From positions 1-64,000 of the forward strand of contig WGCN01000216.1 of assembly GCA_015493745.1 (NCBI GenBank): 64,000 nucleotides of DNA, written 5' to 3'. Below are positions 16,583 through 25,422 of this stretch, in pieces; position 1 is the first letter of the stretch, and every line of letters begins with the position of its first letter. This DNA is from Calditrichales bacterium (GTDB lineage Bacteria > Calditrichota > Calditrichia > Calditrichales > J004). The translations under genes and the position numbers were made by a program. Under the pieces are notes generated by a model. The model did no database searches. It was not told the DNA's origin and saw nothing but the letters and a program-made list of their open reading frames with translations.

Positions 16583-17072
16583 CGCCGTCCTCCAGAAAAG
16601 CGTCCAGTTTTTTTCGCAGTTGTTCGCCGTCGCCGGGGCGGAAACCGATATGCGTATAGAGGATTTCATTCTTCTCGTTGATGATAAACAGGGTGGGATA
16701 GGCGTTGACGTTCAGCCGGGCGGTAACGATGCCGTTGGGGTCCAGCAGAATGGTGTAATTTATGCGGTACATGCGGGCGAAAGGTTTTACCTTGCTGCTG
16801 TTGCGGGGACTGTCCGTGTTGATGCTCACCACCTTTACCCCCCTGCTTTCATAATCGCGGGAAATGGCCGCCAGCTTGGGAATGGCTTTCAGGCAGGGTT
16901 TGCACCAGGTGGCCCAAAAATCGACCAGGGTCAGCTTTTCTCCCCGTACCATGGAAAATTTTTTGGTCTGGCCGTTGATATCCTTCAGCTCAAAATCGGC
17001 GATCTCTCCCGCCCGGGCGGAGAAGCCCAAAAGCATTACCAAAAAAGTCAATCTTAAAAAAAGGATTTTCAT
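16575..17072 (-). CDS. TlpA-like periplasmic thioredoxin
   Basis: 165 residues. A signal peptide (LFLRLTFLVMLLGFSARA) leads to a full TlpA/ResA thioredoxin fold with the active site WATWCKPC (CKPC), the AIPKL helix and the cis-proline region NAYPTLFII. There is no lipobox, so it should be soluble in the periplasm. The gene is second in the operon, 4 bases after the lipoprotein thioredoxin, and its stop overlaps the GTG of the barrel gene. Family members reduce or exchange disulfides of client proteins. Confidence 0.92.
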   Translation of the reverse strand: MKILFLRLTFLVMLLGFSARAGEIADFELKDINGQTKKFSMVRGEKLTLVDFWATWCKPCLKAIPKLAAISRDYESRGVKVVSINTDSPRNSSKVKPFARMYRINYTILLDPNGIVTARLNVNAYPTLFIINEKNEILYTHIGFRPGDGEQLRKKLDAFLEDGGE

Positions 17073-17076
17073 GGGT

Positions 17077-17580
17077 CTATTCCTTTAACAGTTCATCTAT
17101 TTTTTGTTTGATGGCGGCCACGTCGGCGCCGGCTTTTTCATAAACTTTCCGTCCCTTTTGATCAATAAGAACGGAATAGTCGTTGGGAGCGCCATACAAT
17201 CCTCCCACCCCGCTGCCGGTCAGACCCAGGGGAAAAGTGGCGCCGGTTTGTATTTTAAAGTTGGATAACTGACCGATGGTGCCGTCCCATACATCAATGC
17301 CGATGACCACCACGTCATCGTCACTGTACCCTTTTTGTATCTGCTTTTCCACATTGGGGGAACTGGCGATGCAGGGGGGGCAACTATATCCAATAAAAAA
17401 GAGATAAACCACCTTTCCTGCCTGCCCGGAAAGCTTAAAGGTGCCGTGATCGAGTGTTTCGATGGTAAAATCCGGGGCGGCGGCGGCTTTAATTTCACCA
17501 CGGGTCGCCGTATTGGAAGCCGGATTACTGCATGCCTGGAAGGAAAAAAAGGCCAATATGAGAAAAATTAATGTTTTCAT
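17077..17580 (-). CDS. Thioredoxin-fold lipoprotein
   Basis: About 167 residues from ATG at 17580, which has AGGGG at a workable distance; the ATG at 17589 directly abuts that site. The signal peptide ends in a lipobox, FQAC. The thioredoxin domain has the active site GYSCPPC (CPPC) and ends with IDQKGRKVYEKAGAD. It is the first gene of the four-gene operon. As a lipoprotein it would sit at a membrane face and could pass electrons to the soluble TlpA-like protein encoded next. The domain is AhpC/TSA-Redoxin-like rather than classical thioredoxin. Confidence 0.88.
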   Translation of the reverse strand: MKTLIFLILAFFSFQACSNPASNTATRGEIKAAAAPDFTIETLDHGTFKLSGQAGKVVYLFFIGYSCPPCIASSPNVEKQIQKGYSDDDVVVIGIDVWDGTIGQLSNFKIQTGATFPLGLTGSGVGGLYGAPNDYSVLIDQKGRKVYEKAGADVAAIKQKIDELLKE

Positions 17581-17858
17581 GCGGATCATCCCCTGTTTTG
17601 GTTTAAAACAGACTAAAGCTCAACATTCACAAAACATTCACGTTTTATCGAAAAAAGGCCGGGAAAAAGATTCAAGTCCGCCCTCTTTGCTACGATTTCA
17701 CTAATCCACACGGTGGTATCCGTGCGATAAAACCGTCGCGGAATAATTATCACAACCGGTTTGCAACTTTTTTGTTATTTTTCACCCTCACGGCAAAAGG
17801 GCAGACAAACCGCCGTGTTTATCAATGACAAACGCATTAAAATTGTATGGGAGGTCTT

Positions 17859-19208
17859 GTGTCTCGACTCATGGTTTCGGTTTCCGGTATTCGCGGCGAG
17901 GTGGGCAGTACGCTCACGCCGCAGGTAATTTCAAAATATACGTTGGCCTTCGGCTCCTGGCTTGAGGGCGGCACGGTGATCGTCGGCCGCGATTCCCGCG
18001 TTTCCGGCCCCTTTGTGGCCGATATCGTCAAGGGCTGTCTGCTGGCCTGTGGCTGCACGGTGATCGATATCGGCATTGTGCCCACGCCCACGGTGCAGAT
18101 GGCCATAGAACATCACCACGCGGACGGCGGCATCGCCATAACCGCCAGCCACAACCCCATTCAGTGGAACGGCTTAAAGTTCATGGATGGCAACGGCCGT
18201 TTTCTGAGTCCCGATAACGCGGCGAAGGTCTATGCCCTGGGCGACGCCGGGAAATGGAGCCTAAAGAACTGGGACGGGCTGGGTTCCGAAAGCGTGGACG
18301 GGCAGGCCAACGCCCGTCATGTCCGGGCCGTGCTGGATTTGGATTATATCGATGTGCCGCTGATCCGCTCCAAAAAGTTTAAGGTAGCGCTGGATACGGT
18401 TAACGGCGCGGGCGGGTTGATCATACCCCAACTGCTGGAAGAGCTGGGTTGCGCATATACGCTCATTAACGGCGAGCCCAACGGCCGCTTTGCCCATACC
18501 CCCGAACCTCTTCCGGAAAACATCACCGGGCTGTGTGAAACCGTTATCCGTGAAAAGGCCGACGTCGGTTTTGCCGTGGACCCGGATGTGGATCGTTGCG
18601 CCATTGTGGATAACACCGGCAGCCCCCTGGGCGAGGAGTACACCCTGGCTTTGGCCACCAAACTGATCCTTTCGCAAAAGATGGGCCGGGTGGTGGTGAA
18701 CATGTCCACCTCGCGCGCCTCGGAGGATATCGCCAATTATTACAACTGCATGTTCAGCCGCAGCAAGGTGGGTGAAATAAACGTGGCCGAAAAGATGCTG
18801 GAAATGGAAGCCATTATCGGCGGCGAAGGCAACGGGGGGGTGATCCTGCCCGAATTGCATCTGGGAAGGGACGCGCCGCTGGCCGTGGCCCTGACCCTGC
18901 AGCACATGGCTGTTTTTGACGGCACTCTGCATGAGCTCTTTTTATCCCTGCCACAGTATAAGATGGTTAAGGCCAAGGTCTCCATCGAGGGCATGGACCC
19001 CGATCAGGTACTGCAACGGATAGCGGAAAAATATAAGGATGAAAAGATCAACCTGCTGGACGGGGTGAAGATCGATTTTGAGGATTCCTGGGTGCATATG
19101 CGCAAGTCCAACACCGAGCCGATCGTGCGCGTGATGACCGAAGCGCCCACCCGGGAAGAGGCCGAAGCCCTGGCCGCGCGCTTTATGAAGGAGGTCACCT
19201 CCGTCTGA
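17859..19208 (+). CDS. glmM: Phosphoglucosamine mutase-type alpha-phosphohexomutase
   Basis: About 449 residues. GTG at 17859 is preferred because GGGAGG lies just upstream; an in-frame ATG at 17847 overlaps that site. All four domains of the phosphohexomutase family are visible: VSGIRG at the start, the phosphoserine loop ITASHNPIQWNGLKF, the metal loop DPDVDR, the sugar loop EGNGG and the phosphate loop RKSNTEPIVRV. The ASHNPxQWN form is typical of GlmM-like enzymes of the FCB group, which make glucosamine-1-phosphate for the cell wall. A phosphomannomutase activity cannot be excluded. It is divergent from the thioredoxin operon. Confidence 0.88.
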   Translation: MSRLMVSVSGIRGEVGSTLTPQVISKYTLAFGSWLEGGTVIVGRDSRVSGPFVADIVKGCLLACGCTVIDIGIVPTPTVQMAIEHHHADGGIAITASHNPIQWNGLKFMDGNGRFLSPDNAAKVYALGDAGKWSLKNWDGLGSESVDGQANARHVRAVLDLDYIDVPLIRSKKFKVALDTVNGAGGLIIPQLLEELGCAYTLINGEPNGRFAHTPEPLPENITGLCETVIREKADVGFAVDPDVDRCAIVDNTGSPLGEEYTLALATKLILSQKMGRVVVNMSTSRASEDIANYYNCMFSRSKVGEINVAEKMLEMEAIIGGEGNGGVILPELHLGRDAPLAVALTLQHMAVFDGTLHELFLSLPQYKMVKAKVSIEGMDPDQVLQRIAEKYKDEKINLLDGVKIDFEDSWVHMRKSNTEPIVRVMTEAPTREEAEALAARFMKEVTSV

Positions 19209-19241
19209 CCTGCCCCTTTCCGCAAGGCGTTTTATCAACAG

Positions 19242-19275
19242 GAACCCCGTTACCACGCCGCGGGGTTCTTTTTTT
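19242..19275 (+). terminator. Intrinsic terminator after glmM
   Basis: GAACCCCG (19242-19249) pairs with CGGGGTTC (19261-19268) around an 11-base loop, followed by seven T. It separates glmM from rlmB. Confidence 0.85.
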
Positions 19276-19369
19276 ACCTTTTTTATTTTCCGCTGTTTTT
19301 TTTACTTATGGCGCTTCCTTCGTAACTTAATCCGACTGCTGTAAAGAATGATATAACGAAAGGATCGCC

Positions 19370-20095
19370 GTGATTATCCATGGGAGACAACCCGTTTGGG
19401 AAGCCCTGCAAGCCGGACACACCATCAACACCCTCTACCGGGTTCCGGGCGCCGGGGCGCGTATCATCAATGCTATACTGGAAAAGGCCGAAAAGGCATC
19501 GATCCCCGTTAAAACCGTCAATCGCGACGCCCTGCAAAAGCTGACCGGGCCGGTGGTCAACCAAGGGCTCGCCGCCGACATTGCCCCCCTGTCCATCGGT
19601 GATATGTATAAGCTGGATCAGGCCGTGACCTCAGGCGGACAACCGTTTATCGTCATCCTGGATCAGATTCAGGATCCGCATAATGTGGGTGCGATAATCC
19701 GTACGGCCGAGGTGGCCGGGGCCACCGCCCTGGTGCTGGGCGCCAAGGGCAGCCCGGAAATAAACGCCACCATCGTCAAAACATCCGTGGGCGCCGTTTT
19801 TCACCTGCCCCTGTTCCGTGTGGAGCGCATGGATACATTAATTGAACATTTCAACAAAGAGAACATTTATACGTTATCACTTAAGGAGGGCGGCAGCTCT
19901 CCGATGTACGAACTGAACCTGCGACAGCCCGTGGCCCTGGTCATTGGCAACGAAGGAGCGGGGGTGCGCAAGAACATCAGCCGTTTGTGCCGCGGGGTGC
20001 TGACCATCCCCCAATTCGGGCGCATCGGCTCGCTGAACGCTTCCGTGGCCGCGGCCATCGCCCTGTTTGAGGTTGTCCGACAAAGGCAGGAGTAG
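19370..20095 (+). CDS. rlmB: 23S rRNA 2'-O-methyltransferase, RlmB/TrmH-type SpoU family
   Basis: 241 residues from GTG at 19370. The N-terminal substrate-binding part begins IIHGRQPVWEALQ and contains VVNQGLAA. The SPOUT knot motifs are all present: DQIQDPHNVGAIIRTAE, LVIGNEGAGVR and SLNASVAAAIALFE. RlmB methylates the ribose of G2251 in 23S rRNA using S-adenosylmethionine. The product could be a close SpoU relative, but this architecture is the usual RlmB one. The next gene follows four bases after the stop. Confidence 0.92.
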   Translation: MIIHGRQPVWEALQAGHTINTLYRVPGAGARIINAILEKAEKASIPVKTVNRDALQKLTGPVVNQGLAADIAPLSIGDMYKLDQAVTSGGQPFIVILDQIQDPHNVGAIIRTAEVAGATALVLGAKGSPEINATIVKTSVGAVFHLPLFRVERMDTLIEHFNKENIYTLSLKEGGSSPMYELNLRQPVALVIGNEGAGVRKNISRLCRGVLTIPQFGRIGSLNASVAAAIALFEVVRQRQE

Positions 20096-20099
20096 AACC

Positions 20100-20594
20100 A
20101 TGAATAGATATCTTCTTGTTTTTATCAGCCTTATCCTTTTTGCCGGATGGGCCCCGGCCCAACAGTATTGGGATATCGCTACCTATGACGGATCGCCCTA
20201 TGCCAATGTGTCCGTCAGGGATTTGCGGGGCGACACGCTTGTCGTCAGCGCCATGGGCCGGGAACATGAGCTTTCCATTTTTCGCATAGCTTCCATGAAA
20301 ATGGAAACGCCTTCTCACACGGGTAGCGGCCTGTTACTGGGCGCCTTGGCCGGGGGCGCTGTCAGCGCCACCCTGCTGACGACCTCTTCCACCAATGCGC
20401 CGGTGGATGCGGGTATATCCGACCTGGGAAACGGTCTGATTATTGTGGGCGGCGTTGTTGCCGGAGGCCTTTTGGGCGGATTTATAGGCAGCTCCCACGA
20501 AAAAACCCTTTCCTTTCCCCGGGAGATGAGTCCCGAAAAACGTCGCCGGCGTTTTGAACGTTTTCTTAAAAATATCCAGCAAACCAAACCGTAA
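20100..20594 (+). CDS. Exported glycine-zipper protein of unknown function
   Basis: 164 residues from ATG at 20100, with AGGAG upstream. A signal peptide (LVFISLILFAGWAPAQ) is followed by a small beta region, then a glycine-rich membrane-spanning or oligomerising segment (GSGLLLGALAGGAVSA and IIVGGVVAGGLLGGFIGS) and a basic tail (KRRRRFERFLKN). The glycine pattern suggests membrane packing. No specific family was recognised. It lies between rlmB and the porX-like gene and may be co-transcribed with both. Confidence 0.75.
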   Translation: MNRYLLVFISLILFAGWAPAQQYWDIATYDGSPYANVSVRDLRGDTLVVSAMGREHELSIFRIASMKMETPSHTGSGLLLGALAGGAVSATLLTTSSTNAPVDAGISDLGNGLIIVGGVVAGGLLGGFIGSSHEKTLSFPREMSPEKRRRRFERFLKNIQQTKP

Positions 20595-20614
20595 GACCGC
20601 CGTGAGGAGAACTG

Positions 20615-22156
20615 ATGTACCATATTTTGTGGGCCGATGACGAAATAGAACTGTTGCAGGCGCATGTGCGCTTTTTACAATCCCGGGACTACCGGGTCAC
20701 CACCGTTACCAACGGGGATGACGCCCTGGCCCGTATTCAGCAAACTTCCTTCGATCTGGTTTTGCTGGATGAAACCATGCCCGGCAAGGACGGTCTGACC
20801 ACCCTGAATGAGATCAAGGATTATAACCCGCAAATCCCGGTGATCATGATAACCAAAAACGAGGAAGAGAGCCTGATGGAAGAGGCCATCGGCAAGCGTA
20901 TTGACGACTATCTGACCAAGCCGGTCAATCCCAGCCAGATATTGATGGCCTGCAAAAAAATCCTGCAAAAGAAAAACATCATCATCGAAAAGCGCAGCCA
21001 AAGCTATGCCTCGGAGATCAGCAAGCTTTCCATGAATTTGATGACCATAGAAAGTCCCGACGACTGGATCAACCACGCCCTGAAAATCTCCCGCATGGAT
21101 ATGGAGCTGGACGCGGCCACCGATTCCGACTTCCGGCAGATTCTCTACGATCAGCGCAAGGAGAGCAACCGCGAGTTTGGCCGTTATGTGGAAAAAAACT
21201 ACCATCACTGGATATACGGAAAAAAGGAGGGGCCGCGCCTTTCGGTGGATGTGGTGCCCGACCATGTGATTCCGCGCCTGAAGAAAAAAAAGAAAACCGT
21301 GCTGGTGATTATCGACTGCATGCGCATGGATCAGTGGTTTATGCTGGAGCCCTTTTTTTACGAGCATTTTAATGTGAACACGGAGTACTTCTTCTCCATC
21401 CTGCCCACGGCCACGCCTTTTTCGCGCAACGCCATCTTCAGCGGCCTTTTTCCGGTGGAAATCGAAAAGGCCTACCCCGAACTGTGGTCGCTGAACGAGG
21501 ATGACGAGAGCCTGAACCGTTATGAAAAGGAGCTGCTGGAACTGCAACTGAAACGGCAGCGGGTAACGGCCCAATCCAAATATGTTAAAATCATGAACAA
21601 TGATGACGCCCGTAATTTTGAAAAGAATCTGGACAGTTACATGGACAGCGACCTGTTGGCGGTGGTCATAAATTTTGTGGACATCCTGGCCCACAGCCGT
21701 TCCGATCTGCCCATCCTCAAGGAGATTGCCCCCAACGAGGCGGCCTACCGCTCGCTGACCCGCTCCTGGTTTGAGCATTCGCCCTTTGTCTCCATTTTCA
21801 ACAAAATGGCCGGATACGACGCCGATATCATTGTCACCTCCGATCATGGCAGCGTACGCGGTTTGCGCGCCTCAAAAGTGATCGGCGACCGCGAAACCTC
21901 CACCAGTCTGCGCTATAAATACGGCCGCAGCCTTAAGGTGGATAAAAAGCAGGCGGTCTACCTGAAAAACCCGGAAGAGTGGAAACTGCCCAAACGCGGC
22001 CTGAACACCACCTATATTATTGCCAAGGAAGATTATTATTTCGTCTATCCCACAAACTATCATAAATATCTGAACCAGTATAAGGACAGTTTTCAGCACG
22101 GCGGCATTTCCCTGGAAGAGGTGATCCTGCCGCTGATAACGCTGAAGGCCAAATAG
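20615..22156 (+). CDS. porX: PorX-type response regulator with PglZ domain
   Basis: 513 residues. Residues 1-120 are a receiver domain with the acidic pair ADDE, phosphoacceptor D52, T80 and K102 (LTKPVNP). The C-terminal part (about 200-510) is a PglZ/alkaline-phosphatase-like domain: VLVIIDCMRMDQW, TATPFSRNAIFSGLFP and VTSDHGS. This architecture and length match PorX, which with PorY controls type IX secretion in Porphyromonas and related bacteria. The window also has a T9SS sorting domain and a PorV-like gene just downstream, which supports the call. The ribosome binding site is GAGGAG. Confidence 0.9.
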   Translation: MYHILWADDEIELLQAHVRFLQSRDYRVTTVTNGDDALARIQQTSFDLVLLDETMPGKDGLTTLNEIKDYNPQIPVIMITKNEEESLMEEAIGKRIDDYLTKPVNPSQILMACKKILQKKNIIIEKRSQSYASEISKLSMNLMTIESPDDWINHALKISRMDMELDAATDSDFRQILYDQRKESNREFGRYVEKNYHHWIYGKKEGPRLSVDVVPDHVIPRLKKKKKTVLVIIDCMRMDQWFMLEPFFYEHFNVNTEYFFSILPTATPFSRNAIFSGLFPVEIEKAYPELWSLNEDDESLNRYEKELLELQLKRQRVTAQSKYVKIMNNDDARNFEKNLDSYMDSDLLAVVINFVDILAHSRSDLPILKEIAPNEAAYRSLTRSWFEHSPFVSIFNKMAGYDADIIVTSDHGSVRGLRASKVIGDRETSTSLRYKYGRSLKVDKKQAVYLKNPEEWKLPKRGLNTTYIIAKEDYYFVYPTNYHKYLNQYKDSFQHGGISLEEVILPLITLKAK

Positions 22157-22276
22157 ACGACGGTTAAATTTATTCGGTTTGAACCGTTCCGCTTAAAGCG
22201 ATATATTAACGGTATAAGAATAAAACAGCATTATGTTATGCGTCTCTAAAACAGTTCCCCAAAAACGGAGGCCGGC

Positions 22277-23479
22277 ATGTTTAGATCACTGAGAATCCTT
22301 GCGCTCACCCTGCTGCTCGCCCTTTCCGGCGCTTATGCCCAGGGTACATCGATATTCACCTTTTTGCTGGTGCCTCCCGCCTCCGGACTGAACGGGCAGG
22401 CCGGGGCCTATACCGCCCTGCCCACAACGGATTTCCTGGGCGCCTTTTTCAATCCGGCTCAACTGGGCAACTTTGGCCGGGAAAAAAATATCGCCTTTCA
22501 GTCCTATACCCGGAAAACCGACTGGCTGGCCGGGCTTTCCCTCTCCGATGTGACTTTTGACAGCCGCGGCCTGGCCCTGGGCTACAATTTGGAAAGTATC
22601 TTTCCCGATATGCCCCTGAGCCTGGGGTTTGCCTATTACAGCGGCACACTGGACCTGGGCACAAATATCATAACCGATAATAACGGCACGGTCATCGACC
22701 GTTTGGACGCGCGCGAATATTACAGCGCCTGGGCCTTTGGCGTCGGCATCGATTATGTTCTGCGCTTTAACCTGGGCTATACCCTTAAAAAGGCCACGTC
22801 GGACGTGTTCCCGGAAAAAAGGAATGCGGATGTTTACGATATCGGCGCGCAGGCCATCCTGCCGGTGATGGCCATGTGGGACGAACCGTATACGGTTTTT
22901 AACGGTCAGAAGGTTTCTTTCGATGTGGCCCTGGGTCTGGCCCTTGTCAATAACGGTGACGCCGTTAATACCTCCGGCAGCGTTGTTCCCGAAAGACTGG
23001 CCCGGGAAGCGCGCATCGGCTATGCGTTTACATGGGGACTGGACAAACAGTTTGAGGGTTTTTCCATACAAACTATAAAAATCAGCTGGTCCTCGGAAGC
23101 CCGCGATGAACTGGTACAGGCGGGACAATACACGGCCTTTCCGGGTAATATCGATATTTGGGACAATATGATTCTGGGTAAAAGCAGTGCCGATATAACC
23201 GTGCACAGCGGTTGGAGCGTGACGGTTCTTGAAATGATTCGTTACCAGCGGGGGCACTATAAGGGGGGCGGCTTTCCGGAATTTGTAAAAACCGGCGGCC
23301 TTTCCCTGAGCTCCAGGGGGCTGGTCAACGGCCTCAGCCTGTTGCTGGAACTGCCCGCCCTGCGCACGGCCAACGACCATTTTGAAGTGAACTATTTTTA
23401 CAGCTGGTATACGGGCGGCAATGAAGCGCTGAACGGCACCGCTTTTTCGGGGATAAACCTTTCCATTCACGGTTTTTAG
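22277..23479 (+). CDS. PorV/PorQ-like outer membrane protein
   Basis: 400 residues. A signal peptide (LALTLLLALSGAYAQG) is followed by a FadL-like barrel pattern beginning FLLVPPASGLNGQAGAY and FFNPAQLGN. This N-terminal signature (small residues, then an NPA motif) is shared with the PorV/PorQ family of T9SS outer membrane proteins. The rest is made of alternating strands. PorV carries cargo from the type IX translocon to the surface attachment complex; PorQ is a relative. Which one this is cannot be told by eye. The gene starts 120 bases after the porX-like gene. Confidence 0.7.
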   Translation: MFRSLRILALTLLLALSGAYAQGTSIFTFLLVPPASGLNGQAGAYTALPTTDFLGAFFNPAQLGNFGREKNIAFQSYTRKTDWLAGLSLSDVTFDSRGLALGYNLESIFPDMPLSLGFAYYSGTLDLGTNIITDNNGTVIDRLDAREYYSAWAFGVGIDYVLRFNLGYTLKKATSDVFPEKRNADVYDIGAQAILPVMAMWDEPYTVFNGQKVSFDVALGLALVNNGDAVNTSGSVVPERLAREARIGYAFTWGLDKQFEGFSIQTIKISWSSEARDELVQAGQYTAFPGNIDIWDNMILGKSSADITVHSGWSVTVLEMIRYQRGHYKGGGFPEFVKTGGLSLSSRGLVNGLSLLLELPALRTANDHFEVNYFYSWYTGGNEALNGTAFSGINLSIHGF

Positions 23480-23560
23480 CGATATCGAAATATCTACAAA
23501 ACGATTCTTTGGTTTTGATGTCTTAGTGTGAGAATAAAATCGGTTTGTTATGTGGGTATG

Positions 23561-25417
23561 TCAGGCCTTCATTGCCGTGCGGCGCAGGGCGTTGATGTGT
23601 AACTGCGTGGTATGGCTGATGCGCGGCAGGCTGATGCGGAAGGTGGTGCCGGCGCCTTCCCTGCTTTCAAACTCAATCTCCCCGTCATGGGCCTCGATGA
23701 TATTGCGGCAGATGGCCATGCCGATACCGCCGCCGTCATGTTTGGTGGTAAAATAGAGCTCAAACAGCCTTTCCTGCACTTCCGGGGTCATGCCGCAGCC
23801 GTCGTCCTTTATCCGCACCTCCAGATGGGCGCCGTTCATTTGCGTGCCCATGGTGACCGTGCCGCCGTTATGGATGGCCTGAAAGGCGTTGAGCACGATA
23901 TTGAGAAAAACCTGCTTCAACTGGTCGGGGTCGCCGTAAATCTTTTCAATCCCGTCGGAAAAGTCCGTATCGATCTTTATGTTGCGCTCGATAGCCTGCT
24001 GGCTGACCAGGGTGATCACATCCTCCAGCACGGCGTTGATATTGATGGCGTTCAGATCGGTCTTTTTGATACGCGCCAGATTAAAGAACTGGTTGATGAT
24101 GCGGTTGAGCCGCTTGACCTCGTTTTGCAGCACATCCAGTGATTTGTTCAGGGCTTCCTTGTTTTCAATTTCCACATCCTCCAGACGCATATTGAGGATC
24201 TCGGCATGGATGGCCATGGAGGAGAGCGGGTTTTTTATCTCATGGCTGATGGAGCTGGCCAGGCTGGCGATAACGCCGAACTTCATCGACCGCTGCAGAT
24301 TGTTTTGCAGCTCATTGAGCAGCTTCTGATCCTTGATGGTCAGCAGCATGCCGCTGACGGCGTTCTCCTCGCGCAGGAGAAAGGTGGTCACCCGGGCCAG
24401 CACATTACGGCCGTCCGGCAGCCACAGGTTCAGCTCATGGCCGAAGGCGTTCTGCTCATTCTTAAAGCTGCGCTCCACCAGGGCCTGCAGCTCCGTGTTC
24501 ATCTGCTTGATCTGATGGAAGTGGCTTTCAAACAGCATCTCCACGGGACACTGAAACAGCTCCACCGCCACCTCGTTATAACCGACCACATCGCCGCCGG
24601 CGTCCAGCAGAATAATGCTTTCATCCACGGCCTGCATCAGGGCGTGAATGCGTTTCTCGGTCTTCTTATAGCTTTCCTTCATCACGTTCACCTGTTCCAG
24701 CGACTTATCGATGCGCGAGAAGGTATCGGTGAATTCATCCTTGCGTTCGTAATTGATGCGGTAGCTGTAATCCCCCTGGGCGATGTTTTCGGCCATGGCC
24801 TCGATCGATTCCAGCGGCTTGGTATAGGCGCGGGAGATAAAGTAGATGGAAAAGCCGATCAACAGCAGCATCACCAGGCCAATGGGTACGAATATGTAAA
24901 ACATATCGCCGAAGACATTCTGAATCTCCTTTTGCGAAAGCACCAGGCGCAGGTAGCCATGAACGGCGTTTTTCTCGCGCATCAGCGGCAGGATCACATC
25001 CACCACGCGGATGGAATCATCCCATGTTTTGGTGATTACCTTGGGTTGGTTGCCCTGCAGGTTTTTCAGCTCCTCGGGCGAGGTGTATTCGCGTCCCTCC
25101 ACGGCGCGGTCGCTGCTCAGCAAAATGCGCATCTTGTCGCTGATCAGCAGAATGTGGATGATATTACCCTCTTCCGAGGTGAGCGAGCGCATCAGGCGGC
25201 GCAGACGCCGTTTTTCACCGGGGGTCAGCGATTCCAGATCCTTGTCGGCGGCATTGGCCAGTATATCGCTCACCGAATCGCCGATCAGCAGGGCCGTGCG
25301 CCGGATCAGATCCTTACCCAGATCCTGATAGGTATTGTAGATTAAAACCCCGGCAAAGGTTAGAATCATTATAAAAAGGATCAGGGTCAGTATAATGCGT
25401 TTATAAACGGTTTTCAT
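23561..25417 (-). CDS. Membrane sensor histidine kinase (HAMP, PAS, HisKA, HATPase)
   Basis: 618 residues. Two membrane helices (about 8-28 and 175-195) flank a sensor region of about 145 residues outside the membrane. Then come a HAMP linker (196-250), a PAS domain (260-365), the dimerisation box with H392 (ISHEIKNPLSS), and an ATP-binding domain with the N-box (VFLNIVLNAFQAI), G1 (DDGCGMT), GGGIGMAI and GAGTTF. No partner response regulator lies directly beside it; the porX-like gene is two genes away and convergent, so a functional link is possible but not shown. It probably shares a transcript with the PLP enzyme gene upstream. Confidence 0.93.
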   Translation of the reverse strand: MKTVYKRIILTLILFIMILTFAGVLIYNTYQDLGKDLIRRTALLIGDSVSDILANAADKDLESLTPGEKRRLRRLMRSLTSEEGNIIHILLISDKMRILLSSDRAVEGREYTSPEELKNLQGNQPKVITKTWDDSIRVVDVILPLMREKNAVHGYLRLVLSQKEIQNVFGDMFYIFVPIGLVMLLLIGFSIYFISRAYTKPLESIEAMAENIAQGDYSYRINYERKDEFTDTFSRIDKSLEQVNVMKESYKKTEKRIHALMQAVDESIILLDAGGDVVGYNEVAVELFQCPVEMLFESHFHQIKQMNTELQALVERSFKNEQNAFGHELNLWLPDGRNVLARVTTFLLREENAVSGMLLTIKDQKLLNELQNNLQRSMKFGVIASLASSISHEIKNPLSSMAIHAEILNMRLEDVEIENKEALNKSLDVLQNEVKRLNRIINQFFNLARIKKTDLNAININAVLEDVITLVSQQAIERNIKIDTDFSDGIEKIYGDPDQLKQVFLNIVLNAFQAIHNGGTVTMGTQMNGAHLEVRIKDDGCGMTPEVQERLFELYFTTKHDGGGIGMAICRNIIEAHDGEIEFESREGAGTTFRISLPRISHTTQLHINALRRTAMKA

Positions 25418-25422
25418 GCAAG

